Source of the DNA: Microbacterium immunditiarum
GTDB taxonomy: Bacteria > Actinomycetota > Actinomycetes > Actinomycetales > Microbacteriaceae
Assembly (NCBI RefSeq): GCF_013409785.1
Contig: NZ_JACCBV010000001.1
Location: 2,046,001-2,110,000, forward strand
Direction of reading: 5' to 3'
Length of the DNA: 64,000 nucleotides
A model generated the notes under the pieces. It did not search any database. It was not told the DNA's origin and was given only the letters and a program-made list of their open reading frames with translations. Shown one piece after another: positions 1 to 8,406 of the stretch; within the stretch, counting starts at the first letter, position 1, and every line of letters starts with the position of its first letter. The position numbers and the translations under genes were made by a program.

Positions 1-25
1 CTTCCCCTCGCGGGTCATCCTGACG

Positions 26-760
26 TCAGGCGGCGTCGCCCTCGAGCAGCGATCGCGCGAGCAGCGTCGACCCTGCGACGGCGGCGGGCATGGTCGCGAC
101 GGCGCCGAGCGGCACGAGGAAGCACAGCTGCGTGACGACGCCGAACCCCAGCACGCGAGCCCGGTGCGGGCGCATCACCCATCGGCGTTCGCGGCGTGCC
201 ATGCCGCGTGACGTGAGCGCCCGCGCCGTGAGCTCGTCGGCGACGAGCCATCCCGTGGCGACGATCCCGACGAGCGCGCTCAGCACTCCGCCGATCGCGG
301 GGATGAGGGCGAGGAGGGCGGCGACCACCGCGACGGCGATGCCGCGCGCGATGAGCGAGACGCCGTCCCCAACGGAGCGCCAGAAGCCGTAGTCCTTCTC
401 GGCCCCGGTGTCGCCGAGCTCCGTCTCGATCGCCTTCCAGATGCGCTCGTAGAACGGGTCGCCGACGACGAGAGTCACCGCGGTGAACGACACCACCACG
501 AGGACGAGCGCTGCGCCGAACACGGCTGTGCCGACCGCGACACGCATGACGACCGCCCAGACGCTCGGCCAGCCGTCGGCGAACGGCGTGAGCGCGTCGG
601 CGATCGTGGGCAGGAACGCGCCCAGTGCGATGAGGCCCGCCAGGAAGACGATTCCGACGATCGCCGCGGGGACCAGCCCCAGAGCCATGAGACCCGGCCG
701 TCTGCCCCAGTACGCGAACCCGCGTCCGAGATACGACACTCCTCTGATGAAATCGCGCAT
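26..760 (-). CDS. EI24 domain integral membrane protein
   Basis: This 244-residue protein resembles the EI24/CysZ family of multi-pass membrane proteins. It has an N-terminal amphipathic stretch (MRDFIRGVSYLGRGF) followed by about four to five hydrophobic segments near residues 25-50, 70-100, 135-170 and 210-235. CysZ relatives import sulfate, but most actinobacterial EI24 proteins have no tested role, so only the fold is claimed. The ATG at 760 has a TAGGCT hexamer on its own strand at 770-775, only 9 nt away, so the leader would be two or three bases at most. Its stop lies 26 bases from the window edge, so a downstream partner cannot be seen. Confidence 0.75.
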   Translation of the reverse strand: MRDFIRGVSYLGRGFAYWGRRPGLMALGLVPAAIVGIVFLAGLIALGAFLPTIADALTPFADGWPSVWAVVMRVAVGTAVFGAALVLVVVSFTAVTLVVGDPFYERIWKAIETELGDTGAEKDYGFWRSVGDGVSLIARGIAVAVVAALLALIPAIGGVLSALVGIVATGWLVADELTARALTSRGMARRERRWVMRPHRARVLGFGVVTQLCFLVPLGAVATMPAAVAGSTLLARSLLEGDAA

Positions 761-1120
761 GCGCCCCTCAGCCTAGGGCAGGCGCGTGGAGTAGATCCTC
801 AGGCGGAGGTTGAGGCCGAAGGGACGAGCGTCGCATCGCCAGTGAGGGCGACAGGCAAGTAAAAACGCAGATCACGGGTTGAAAACGCGGATGCTCCGTG
901 AGCCGCTTCTCATCGGGGATGCCCATAGTAGGTGCCCTCCCGGAGGATGTGAACCCCCGCGAGATTCCGCGCCCGCCGGCCTACCGTGGACACTTCGACT
1001 TCTGCGCGCCGTTCTCGGCCACGTCCCTCCTCACGACTGAAAACGGCGCACCCTTCGCGGCGACGCCGGCCCGACCGGTCGGTGTCTCCCAGCGGCGGCG
1101 TGCGCCTGGCAAGGAGCTCG
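761..1120. other. Intergenic region upstream of the polysaccharide operon
   Basis: These 360 bases hold no convincing gene. They carry the minus-strand promoter of the EI24 gene, a pair of imperfect direct repeats at 862-892, a TACCGT hexamer at 982-987 that could be the -10 of the glycosyltransferase operon (giving a leader of about 125 nt), and a good ribosome site AAGGAG at 1111-1116. The open frames that run in from 898 and 986 have Arg/Ser-rich, non-protein-like composition. Confidence 0.5.
862..892 (+). repeat. Direct repeat AAAACGC(A/G)GAT, two copies
   Basis: The copies lie at 862-872 and 882-892, differ at one base and start exactly 20 bp apart, that is, about two helical turns on the same DNA face. 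They sit in a locally AT-richer patch upstream of the polysaccharide operon. A related run, AAAACGGCGCA, occurs near 1040. A regulator-binding role is inference. Confidence 0.4.
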
Positions 1121-2461
1121 ATGTCCCCGCAAGACGCTTCACCGTTCGACGACCTGACCGCCTTCCTCGACAGCGCGCTGTCGGCCGTCGACTGGCAGGC
1201 GGTCGAAGAGTTCTTCGCGACTGTACGGCCGTTCGTTCCGCTGGCGATCGCCGGCATCGTCGTGTGGAGCCTGTGGCTCTACCGCTTCACGCTGTCGCGC
1301 TTCGCCCGGCCGATCCGCAACAGCCATCGCGAGACGACGTCGGTCGTCGTCCCGTCGTTCCACGAGGACCCCGACATCCTCATGAGATGCCTCGACTCGT
1401 GGCGGTCTCAGGACCCTGACGAGATCATCATCGTGCTCGACGTCGCGGACCTCGAGGCGTACGACCGCATCGTCGCGCTGGGGGACCCGCGCGTTCGACC
1501 GATCCTCTTCGAGCACGTCGGCAAGCGGTCGGCGCTGGGCGCCGGCATCCGTCTCGCCCGGTTCGATGTGCTCGTGCTGACCGACTCCGACACCGCGTGG
1601 CGCGACGGACTGCTGCGCGCGGTGCAGATGCCCTTCATCGATCCGCGCGTCGGCGGCGTCGGCACGCACCAGAACGTGTATCAGCGCCGCTCGAGCGTGT
1701 GGCGCCGGGTCGCGGACTGGCTCGTCGACCTGCGCTATTACGACTACGTGCCCGCCATGGGCCGCGCGGGCGCCGTTCCCTGCCTTTCCGGACGGACGGC
1801 CGCCTACCGACGCCGTGCGGTCCTGCCGGTGCTCGACCACCTCGAGAACGAGTTCTTCCTCGGGCGTCGCTGCATCGCGGGTGACGACGGCCGGCTCACC
1901 TGGCTGGTGCTGGCATCCGGTTACCGCACGGTGCACCAGTCGGACGCCCGCGCGCTGTCGATGTTCCCCGACACGCTGCGCGCCTTCGTCAAGCAGCGCG
2001 TGCGGTGGAGCCGCAACTCCTACCGCTGCTACCTCACCGCGATCGCGAAGGGGTGGTTGTGGCAGACGCCGTTCGTCACGAAGATCACCGTGCTGCAGAT
2101 CCTCCTCACCCCGGTCACGATGGGCCTCACGCTCTTCTACCTGCTGTTCGCGCGGCTCGAGTTCACGACGATCGGCATCGTCGGCGTCGTGGGGTGGGTC
2201 ATCATCGGTCGCGGCATCCGCGGGATCTCGCACCTGGCCCGCCACCCAGGCGACATCGTCATCCTGCCGATCGTGGCGCTCACCGTGATCGTGATCGCCC
2301 TTCCCGTGAAGCTGTGGGCGTTCGCGACGATGAACAAGCAGGGCTGGCTGACGCGGAGCGCCACCCAGGTGGGCGGCGACGGCCAGTCGGCCGCGACGCT
2401 CCGTTCGCCGGCCGCCGGCGCGCCGGCCACGGCGCGAGCAGAGGCGGTGACGCAGCGATGA
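1121..2461 (+). CDS. Processive family 2 glycosyltransferase, hyaluronan synthase/NodC type
   Basis: The 446-residue product is a membrane polysaccharide synthase of the type that polymerises a sugar nucleotide and extrudes the chain. It shows the full motif set of processive GT2 enzymes: an Asp at 107 (VLD), DSD at 155-157, GDD at 254-256 and QRVRW at 292-296 (the QxxRW motif). One membrane helix lies at about 38-55 and three after the catalytic domain at about 322-343, 350-368 and 378-395. The start at 1121 is chosen for the AAGGAG four bases upstream; longer in-frame starts add only Arg/Ser-rich residues. It overlaps the next gene by ATGA. The UDP-glucose dehydrogenase in the same operon suggests UDP-glucuronate as one substrate, but the polymer is unknown. 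Confidence 0.85.
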   Translation: MSPQDASPFDDLTAFLDSALSAVDWQAVEEFFATVRPFVPLAIAGIVVWSLWLYRFTLSRFARPIRNSHRETTSVVVPSFHEDPDILMRCLDSWRSQDPDEIIIVLDVADLEAYDRIVALGDPRVRPILFEHVGKRSALGAGIRLARFDVLVLTDSDTAWRDGLLRAVQMPFIDPRVGGVGTHQNVYQRRSSVWRRVADWLVDLRYYDYVPAMGRAGAVPCLSGRTAAYRRRAVLPVLDHLENEFFLGRRCIAGDDGRLTWLVLASGYRTVHQSDARALSMFPDTLRAFVKQRVRWSRNSYRCYLTAIAKGWLWQTPFVTKITVLQILLTPVTMGLTLFYLLFARLEFTTIGIVGVVGWVIIGRGIRGISHLARHPGDIVILPIVALTVIVIALPVKLWAFATMNKQGWLTRSATQVGGDGQSAATLRSPAAGAPATARAEAVTQR

Positions 2462-4281
2462 CCCGCCTGCAGCGCTTCACCGGCACGCTGCTGCTGGTGG
2501 TCGTCATCGTGGCGGCGGCGTTCGTCGCGGGCATCGTGTTCCGCGAGAACCCGTTCGGCGAGTCCTGGGCCGAGGGGCAGACGCAGCAGGACGGCTCGCG
2601 CGACCTCGGCTACGCGGGCGACGCCGAGGCGGAGGCTGCCCTCGTCGCGGCTGAGCGCGAGCGCGTCTCGCTCGTGACGTCGCTCGCGGGCATACTCCCG
2701 TGGCGCTCCGGACACGTCGAGGGCGCGTACCGCCTGCCGACGGCGCCGCTCACGACCCTCGTGCTGCCCGCGCGACAGGACCCCTACACGATCCACGATC
2801 TGCGAGCCCTGTCGCCCGACGCGATCACCGAGCTGCCCGATGGGGCGATCCTGGTGTCGGAGAGCATCGTCGCGCTGCCGCAGGCCGCGCTCGACCTGTC
2901 GGGCGTCCCCGCCGTCAAGCTCGCGAGTACTCCCGAAGGGTTCGCGTCCATCGTCGTCATCGGCGGTGCGCTGCGGGTGGCCGGCGCCGAGGGCGCTCCC
3001 CTCGCGGTGAACAGCTTCGACCCGCGCACGGGCGCGGAGGACACGACGACGGCTGATGGTCGTGCGTACATCCGGGTCCAGAGCGGAACCGTCGACATCG
3101 CGCACGCCGCCTTCGCTCAGCTCGGCTTCTGGTCGGGCGAGACGGGCGGACTCGCGCTGACCGGCGCCGAGGCATCCGATGACCGCCCCGCACTCGCCGA
3201 AGAGTCGACGGATGCCGCGACCGACGCAGCCGCGCCCCTCGTCTCGCCCGACGAGGTGACCTCGACACTCGACGAAGAGGACGCGCGCCTCGGGCCCGTG
3301 AGCGGGTCTGTCCAGCACGCGACGTTCACGGGCAACGCGTACGGACTCTTCGTGGCCGATGCCGCGGGGCTCGCCGTCGGCGATTCGACGATCGACGGCA
3401 GCCTCATCGACGGGCTCGTGCTGCACCGCGACGTCACCGACACCGAGCTCGCCGCGACGACCGTGTCGGCCAGCGCCGGCGACGGCATCGTCGTCGGGCG
3501 CTCGAGCGCGTCCATCGCGATGACCGCCGTCACCGTGACGGGCAACGGCCGCAACGGCATCGCGATCGACGGCCGCGCGCTCGCGCAGGGGCCCAATCCG
3601 GCCGGTTCCTCGACCGCGGGATACGGCGACATCGCGATCGTCGAGTCGCGCATCGCCGACAACGCGCGCTACGGCGTCGAAGTCAGCGGCGCGCGCGACG
3701 TCTCGATCGCCGACAGCGACATCGCGGCCGGCATCGTCGGCGTAGTGGTCGACGATGCCGCGACCCTCGTCACGATGACGGGCAACACGATGTCGCACCA
3801 GCAGCGGCAGTCCATCGCGCTGCGGGACGGCGCCTCGGAGGTGGGCATTCGCGACAACGTCCTGTCGTCGGTCGGAACCGGCGTGCACCTGCATGACGCG
3901 ACGGCGGACATCCGCGACAACCGGTTCGCGGACATCTCGCAGCACGCGGTGACCCTCGTCGGTCACGCGAGCGGAACACGCATCGTCGGCAACGTCATCG
4001 CGGGGCACGGCACGACCGCCGTGCACGACGATGCCGTCGGCGGATACGCGGCGCGCAACGACCTCGAGGGCTGGTCGCCGCCCGTCACCCCGCGTTCGGT
4101 GCTCGAGACGTTCGCGCAGCCGCTGACTCTCATCTGGACGGCGCTCGGCGTGCTCGTGGTCATCACGGCGCTCACGCGCCGCAAGAGCCCGCCCATCCGC
4201 CATCCGTATCCCGAGCACATCCCGCTCACCCAGCTCACACGGGGGATCGTTCCCCCCGAGTCGATCCGGAGGACACAGTGA
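2458..4281 (+). CDS. Membrane-anchored right-handed beta-helix protein
   Basis: This 607-residue protein has an uncleaved-looking N-terminal membrane helix (about 8-25), a long extracellular part and a second helix at about 555-573 followed by RRK and a 30-residue tail, so both ends probably lie inside the cell. The centre has many short NxI/DGI-type coils (TGNGRNGIAI, NARYGVEVSG, TGNTMSHQQ) typical of right-handed beta-helix folds such as NosD and alginate C5-epimerases. Its translation is coupled to the upstream synthase (ATGA) and to the downstream lipoprotein gene (GTGATG). Likely roles are binding or modifying the exported polysaccharide, for example as an epimerase or lyase; no catalytic residues can be fixed by eye. 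Confidence 0.75.
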   Translation: MTRLQRFTGTLLLVVVIVAAAFVAGIVFRENPFGESWAEGQTQQDGSRDLGYAGDAEAEAALVAAERERVSLVTSLAGILPWRSGHVEGAYRLPTAPLTTLVLPARQDPYTIHDLRALSPDAITELPDGAILVSESIVALPQAALDLSGVPAVKLASTPEGFASIVVIGGALRVAGAEGAPLAVNSFDPRTGAEDTTTADGRAYIRVQSGTVDIAHAAFAQLGFWSGETGGLALTGAEASDDRPALAEESTDAATDAAAPLVSPDEVTSTLDEEDARLGPVSGSVQHATFTGNAYGLFVADAAGLAVGDSTIDGSLIDGLVLHRDVTDTELAATTVSASAGDGIVVGRSSASIAMTAVTVTGNGRNGIAIDGRALAQGPNPAGSSTAGYGDIAIVESRIADNARYGVEVSGARDVSIADSDIAAGIVGVVVDDAATLVTMTGNTMSHQQRQSIALRDGASEVGIRDNVLSSVGTGVHLHDATADIRDNRFADISQHAVTLVGHASGTRIVGNVIAGHGTTAVHDDAVGGYAARNDLEGWSPPVTPRSVLETFAQPLTLIWTALGVLVVITALTRRKSPPIRHPYPEHIPLTQLTRGIVPPESIRRTQ

Positions 4282-5333
4282 TGAACCGAAAGTCCCACGC
4301 CCCGCCGCTGATCGTCGCGGCGCTCGCCCTGCTCGCGCCCCTCGCCGGGTGCGCGTCGGGTCCGGCATCCGGCGGCAGTCCATCGGGTGCGCCGCCGTCG
4401 CCGACCCCGACGGCCCCCGCACCCGCGGGTGGTGCCGCCGAGGTCGAATGCGAGGACGCGACCGCCGAGCCGACCACGACCCAAGAGCTGGAGGATGCGC
4501 TCGACGCCGCCCAGCCCGGCGACGTGATCGCGCTTCAGCCGGGCACGTACGAGGGCGAGTTCGTCGCCTCGGCGCAGGGCACGCAGGACGCTCCCATCAC
4601 GCTGTGCGGGCCCGAGGATGCGATCCTCGACGGCGGCGCGGTCGACGGAGGTTACGTGCTGCACCTCGACGGCGTCTCCCACTGGATCGTGCAGGGCTTC
4701 ACGGTGCGCAACGGCCAGAAGGGGATCATGGCGGATGCCACGACCCACACGACGATCCGCGGCATCACCGTGACCCACATCGGCGACGAGGGCATCCACC
4801 TTCGCGCCGCGAGCACCGACAACCACGTCGTGGGCAACACCGTCGGCGACACCGGGCTGCGCAAGCCGAAGTTCGGCGAGGGCATCTACATCGGCTCGGC
4901 CGAGAGCAACTGGTGCGACATCACCGGCTGCGAGCCCGACCGCAGCGATCGCAACGTGATCGAGGGCAACACCATCTCGGGCACGACGTCCGAGAGCGTC
5001 GACATCAAGGAGGGCACGAGCGCGGGCGTCCTGCGCGGAAACACCTTCGACGGCTCGGCGATCACGGATGCCGACTCGTGGGTCGACGTGAAGGGCAACG
5101 GGTGGCGCATCGAGGGCAACGAAGGCACGTCGTCGCCCGGCGACGGGTTCCAGACGCACGAGATCCTCGACGGCTGGGGCACCGACAACGTCTTCGCGGG
5201 CAACGTCGCGAACCTCGAAGGCCCCGGCGACGGAGTGGCGTTCGCGTTCGAGCCCGAGCGCGGCAACGTCCTCCTGTGCGACAACGAGGTCTCGGGCGAC
5301 CGAGAGCTGAGCAACGTCGAGTGCCGCGAGTGA
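4281..5333 (+). CDS. Secreted beta-helix lipoprotein
   Basis: The product begins with a lipoprotein signal: a basic start, a hydrophobic stretch and the lipobox LAGC with the lipidated Cys at residue 24. A Gly/Ser/Pro/Thr linker follows, then a beta-helix domain with an N-terminal cap of the type seen in pectate lyase and DUF1565-like proteins (LEDALDAAQPGDVIALQPGT) and repeated N-G/N-x-I turns (VRNGQKGIM, VIEGNTISG). Several paired Cys may form disulfides outside the cell. GTG at 4278 and ATG at 4281 are both possible starts after GGAGG at 4268-4272. It is the third gene of the putative polysaccharide operon; a polysaccharide lyase or epimerase role is inference. Confidence 0.75.
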   Translation: MNRKSHAPPLIVAALALLAPLAGCASGPASGGSPSGAPPSPTPTAPAPAGGAAEVECEDATAEPTTTQELEDALDAAQPGDVIALQPGTYEGEFVASAQGTQDAPITLCGPEDAILDGGAVDGGYVLHLDGVSHWIVQGFTVRNGQKGIMADATTHTTIRGITVTHIGDEGIHLRAASTDNHVVGNTVGDTGLRKPKFGEGIYIGSAESNWCDITGCEPDRSDRNVIEGNTISGTTSESVDIKEGTSAGVLRGNTFDGSAITDADSWVDVKGNGWRIEGNEGTSSPGDGFQTHEILDGWGTDNVFAGNVANLEGPGDGVAFAFEPERGNVLLCDNEVSGDRELSNVECRE

Positions 5334-5401
5334 GCGGCCGCGGCATCCGCAACCATTCCCGACCCGGTTTCGAACACCGGACGCAGAGCAAGGAGACACC
5401 C

Positions 5402-6799
5402 ATGACGACCGACCTCTCGACGCAGACCGCCCGACATCCGCAGCGACTGACCGTCGTCGGCCTCGGCTACCTCGGCGCCACGCATGCCATCTGCATGGCC
5501 AAGCTCGGACACCGCGTCGTCGGAGTCGACGTGGACCCCGACAAGGTCGCGGCGCTGCGGAGCGGTGTCCTGCCGTTCCACGAGCCCGGACTCCAGGAGC
5601 ATCTCGACGAGATGCTCGCGACCGGGCGCATCGCGTTCACAGCCGACCTCGCGCGGGCCGCGGACTTCGCCGACACGCATTTCGTGTGCGTCGGCACGCC
5701 GCAGAAGGACGGAACGAATGCCGCAGACCTCGGGTTCGTCGAGGCCGCGGTCGACGCTCTCGCGTCGCGCATCGAGCGCAGGGCGCTCATCGTCGGCAAG
5801 TCGACGGTCCCCGTGGGCACGGCCCGCCGCCTCGCGGAGCGCGTCGCGGCGCAGTCGCGACCGGGCGCCGACATCGAGGTCGCGTGGAACCCGGAGTTCC
5901 TGCGCGAGGGCTTCGCGGTCGAGGACACCCTGTGCCCCGACCGGCTCGTGTTCGGCGTCGACTCGGACTGGGCGCTCGACCGGCTGATCGACGTGTTCGA
6001 CCCCGTGCTGGGTGCCGGGACGCCGGTCATCGTGAGCGACCTCGCCACGGCCGAGCTCGTGAAGGTCGCGGCGAACGCGTTCCTCGCGACGAAGATCTCG
6101 TTCATCAACGCGGTGGCCGAGGTGTGCGAGGCGACGGGGGCCGACGTGGGTCAGCTCGCGGATGCCCTGGGCCGCGACCCGCGGATCGGGAGCCGGTTCC
6201 TCAAGCCCGGTCTGGGCTTCGGCGGCGGGTGCCTGCCGAAGGACATCCGCGCGTTCGCGCATCGCGCCGAGGAGCTCGGCGTGGGCCGGGCGGTCGCGTT
6301 CCTGCACGAGATGGACGAGATCAACCAGCGCCGGCGCGAGCGCATGGTCGACGTCGTGCGCGAGTTCGCCGGGGGAGACCTCGCGGGCACACGCGTCGCG
6401 GCCCTCGGCGCAGCGTTCAAGCCCGACTCCGACGACGTGCGCGATGCGCCGGCGCTCGAGGTCGCGCGCATGCTGTCGATGGAGGGCGCCGAGGTGCGTG
6501 TGTACGACCCTGCCGCGGCGGAGAACGCGCACCGCACGTACCCCGACCTCGACTACGCCGCCTCGCTCGACGAGGCGACCCGCGGCGCGGACGTCGTGGC
6601 GCTGCTCACCGAGTGGCCCGAGTTCGTCGACGCCGATCCCGCCGAGCTCGCCCGCAACGTGCGGCAGCGGCGAGTCGTCGATGGTCGCCGCGTGCTCGAC
6701 GCCGAGCGGTATGTGAACGCCGGGTGGGAGTACCGCGCGCTCGGTCAGGCGGAGTCGCTGACGCGGACGGATGCCGTCCCGGCGGTCCCGCGCTGGTAG
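5402..6799 (+). CDS. ugd: UDP-glucose 6-dehydrogenase
   Basis: This 465-residue cytosolic enzyme oxidises UDP-glucose twice with NAD+ to UDP-glucuronate. The Rossmann motif GLGYLG is at residues 20-25; the catalytic Cys is C277 in FGGGCLPKD; the Lys of STVPVGT and the AFKPDSDD element of the C-terminal UDP-binding domain are also present. Length is normal for the family. The ATG at 5402 follows AAGGAG at 5390-5395. A 68-nt gap separates it from the lipoprotein gene, and it is taken as the last gene of the polysaccharide operon, supplying the uronic acid donor. A GDP-mannose dehydrogenase cannot be fully excluded by eye, which would point to an alginate-like polymer instead. Confidence 0.85.
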   Translation: MTTDLSTQTARHPQRLTVVGLGYLGATHAICMAKLGHRVVGVDVDPDKVAALRSGVLPFHEPGLQEHLDEMLATGRIAFTADLARAADFADTHFVCVGTPQKDGTNAADLGFVEAAVDALASRIERRALIVGKSTVPVGTARRLAERVAAQSRPGADIEVAWNPEFLREGFAVEDTLCPDRLVFGVDSDWALDRLIDVFDPVLGAGTPVIVSDLATAELVKVAANAFLATKISFINAVAEVCEATGADVGQLADALGRDPRIGSRFLKPGLGFGGGCLPKDIRAFAHRAEELGVGRAVAFLHEMDEINQRRRERMVDVVREFAGGDLAGTRVAALGAAFKPDSDDVRDAPALEVARMLSMEGAEVRVYDPAAAENAHRTYPDLDYAASLDEATRGADVVALLTEWPEFVDADPAELARNVRQRRVVDGRRVLDAERYVNAGWEYRALGQAESLTRTDAVPAVPRW

Positions 6800-6828
6800 C
6801 GGTCCTGCGTGACGGCGTGCGTCACGCC

Positions 6829-7209
6829 TCAGGCATCCGTCGCCATCGGGCTTCCCACCCGCACGAGATTGCCGCTGCGATCGACGACGGCGAACTCGCG
6901 CATGCCGTAGTCCGTGTCGGCGATGCCCGTCATCCGGCTGCCCGTCGACGGGTCGGCGACGACCACGCCCTCCCACTCCCGGAACACCGCGTCGGCGTCG
7001 TCCACGTAGAGGTAGCACATGGACGCGGTGCGGAAGGGATCGACGGATGGGTCACCGGAGAAGTGTAGCTCCGCGCTGCCGCGTCCGAGGATGAGGTAGT
7101 TCCACTCCTCGGGCGTCGCGCCGCGGTTCTCGAAGCCGAGCGCTCGATAGAACTCGAGCGTCTCCGCGAGGTCGCGACTGAGCAGGATCGGCACCGTGCG
7201 TTCAGCCAT
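6829..7209 (-). CDS. VOC superfamily (glyoxalase/bleomycin resistance-like) protein
   Basis: The 126-residue protein fits a single VOC unit: an opening beta strand plus DLAETLEFYRALGF, the ExxNYLILGRGSAELHF strand and a closing YGMREFAVVDRSGNLVRVG segment. The layout is that of bleomycin-binding proteins, which sequester drug as dimers, but metal-dependent dioxygenase or lyase functions share this fold, so no substrate is claimed. The ATG at 7209 is preceded on its strand by TAGCCT at 7216-7221, six bases away, which indicates a leaderless transcript. It is a single gene facing the end of the polysaccharide operon. Confidence 0.75.
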   Translation of the reverse strand: MAERTVPILLSRDLAETLEFYRALGFENRGATPEEWNYLILGRGSAELHFSGDPSVDPFRTASMCYLYVDDADAVFREWEGVVVADPSTGSRMTGIADTDYGMREFAVVDRSGNLVRVGSPMATDA

Positions 7210-7368
7210 GGACGCAGGCTACACGCCGCAGGAGTCCGGGATGATAGCGCGTCACAGCCCCTCGTGGGTAGGGGCCGGGGCAAACTGCGGCAGGATTCGT
7301 AGCCTGGTCTCCGCCCCGAACACGGGGGCGTCCGCTCGCCCGGTGTTCACAAGACGAAGGAGAGACAA

Positions 7369-7650
7369 ATGCTCTGGACCATCCTCGGTCTCATCATCAT
7401 CGGCTTGATCGCCGGCCTCATCGCTCGCGCCGTCATCCCCGGCAAGCAGAGCATGGGGATCCTCATGACGATCGTGCTCGGCATCGTCGGATCGTTCGTC
7501 GGCGGCTTCCTCGGATTCCTCATCTTCGGGGCCGACCCCGCCGGCGGCTTCCTGCAGCCGGCCGGCATCATCGGCTCGATCATCGGGGCGATCGTCGTCC
7601 TCGGCCTGTACGTGCTCTTCGCGCGACGCCGCGGCACGCGCTCGATCTGA
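7369..7650 (+). CDS. GlsB/YeaQ/YmgE family small membrane protein
   Basis: The 93-residue protein is almost wholly hydrophobic with three predicted helices (about 2-22, 33-52 and 64-83) and glycine-rich packing, as in the transglycosylase-associated/GlsB family linked to general stress. An RBS (AAGGAG) lies just upstream of the ATG at 7369. A TAGCCT hexamer at 7300-7305 may be its -10, giving a leader of about 55 nt. No biochemical role is established for the family. Confidence 0.8.
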   Translation: MLWTILGLIIIGLIAGLIARAVIPGKQSMGILMTIVLGIVGSFVGGFLGFLIFGADPAGGFLQPAGIIGSIIGAIVVLGLYVLFARRRGTRSI

Positions 7651-7707
7651 CCTGGGCCGCGCGCTCGTCGCGCCGCCGCGGGCATGACCGCCTCGGGGAT
7701 CACCGCA

Positions 7708-8292
7708 TCATGCGATGCGCGAGTGCTCCCCGAGGCGGTGCCATGTGCGGTTGTGGTACACGAGGGCGTCACCCGGTTCCCCGGGAGCGGCTTCGCGCGC
7801 GATGGTCGCCTGCAGCCCCTGCGCGGCGATGATGGTCGAATCGCCCGCGTCCATGCGGCTCACGACAGCGCACCGCACCCACGCACGCACGTCGCGGTAG
7901 ACCGGTTCGCCCGTCGGCAGGGGCGCCCACGCGTCGCGGTCGGCGAACCGGTCGACGCCGCTCGTGGCGCCCAGGCGCGCGAGGTCGAGGTCGTCGGCGT
8001 CGAGGAGGTGCACGACGATCGTGTCGGCCGCTGCGATCGCGGGCGTCGCCGACGACATGGCCGAGATCGAGAAGATGAGCAGCGGCGGGTCGACGCTCAC
8101 CGATGCCACGGACGACGCCGTGAGCGCGACCGGACCGTCGTCGCCGCTCGCCGTGATGACCGCGACGCCCGAGGGGTGGCCGCGGAAGAGCTCCTTGAAG
8201 GTGGCCGCAGACAGCGACGCGCCCGGTCCGTGCGCCGGCACGGAGGCGCCGAAGTCGGATGCCGGGCGGGCTGCTGGCTGCGCAGACGTCAT
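7708..8292 (-). CDS. Flavin reductase-like domain protein
   Basis: This 194-residue protein matches the FMN-binding split-barrel flavin reductase family that supplies reduced flavin to monooxygenases. Recognisable parts are FKELFRGHPSGVAVIT near the N-terminus, the ALTASSVASVSVDPPLLIFS strand-turn that holds FMN, and a C-terminal LVYHNRTWHRLGE strand. No partner monooxygenase is nearby. The ATG at 8292 is chosen because TACCGT at 8300-8305 lies seven bases ahead on the same strand, the local leaderless pattern; the TTG two codons earlier would fall inside that spacer. Confidence 0.8.
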   Translation of the reverse strand: MTSAQPAARPASDFGASVPAHGPGASLSAATFKELFRGHPSGVAVITASGDDGPVALTASSVASVSVDPPLLIFSISAMSSATPAIAAADTIVVHLLDADDLDLARLGATSGVDRFADRDAWAPLPTGEPVYRDVRAWVRCAVVSRMDAGDSTIIAAQGLQATIAREAAPGEPGDALVYHNRTWHRLGEHSRIA

Positions 8293-8406
8293 GTCCAAGA
8301 CGGTAGTCAGGCTGCCTGCGAGAAGGCCCGGCGCAGCGAAACACAGCGAAACGGATGCCCCTCCGGCACCCGCACGGATGTCCCACGCTGGTGCCAGGAT
8401 GGGTCC

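Noticed and set aside
2137..4422. Long minus-strand frame (over 700 codons) opposite the beta-helix genes
   Set aside because: Its translation is Arg/Asp/Gly/Val-rich without motifs or hydrophobic pattern; it is the usual antisense shadow of high-GC coding sequence. The same applies to large frames at 4886-7018, 36532-38607 and 40337-42982 on the minus strand.
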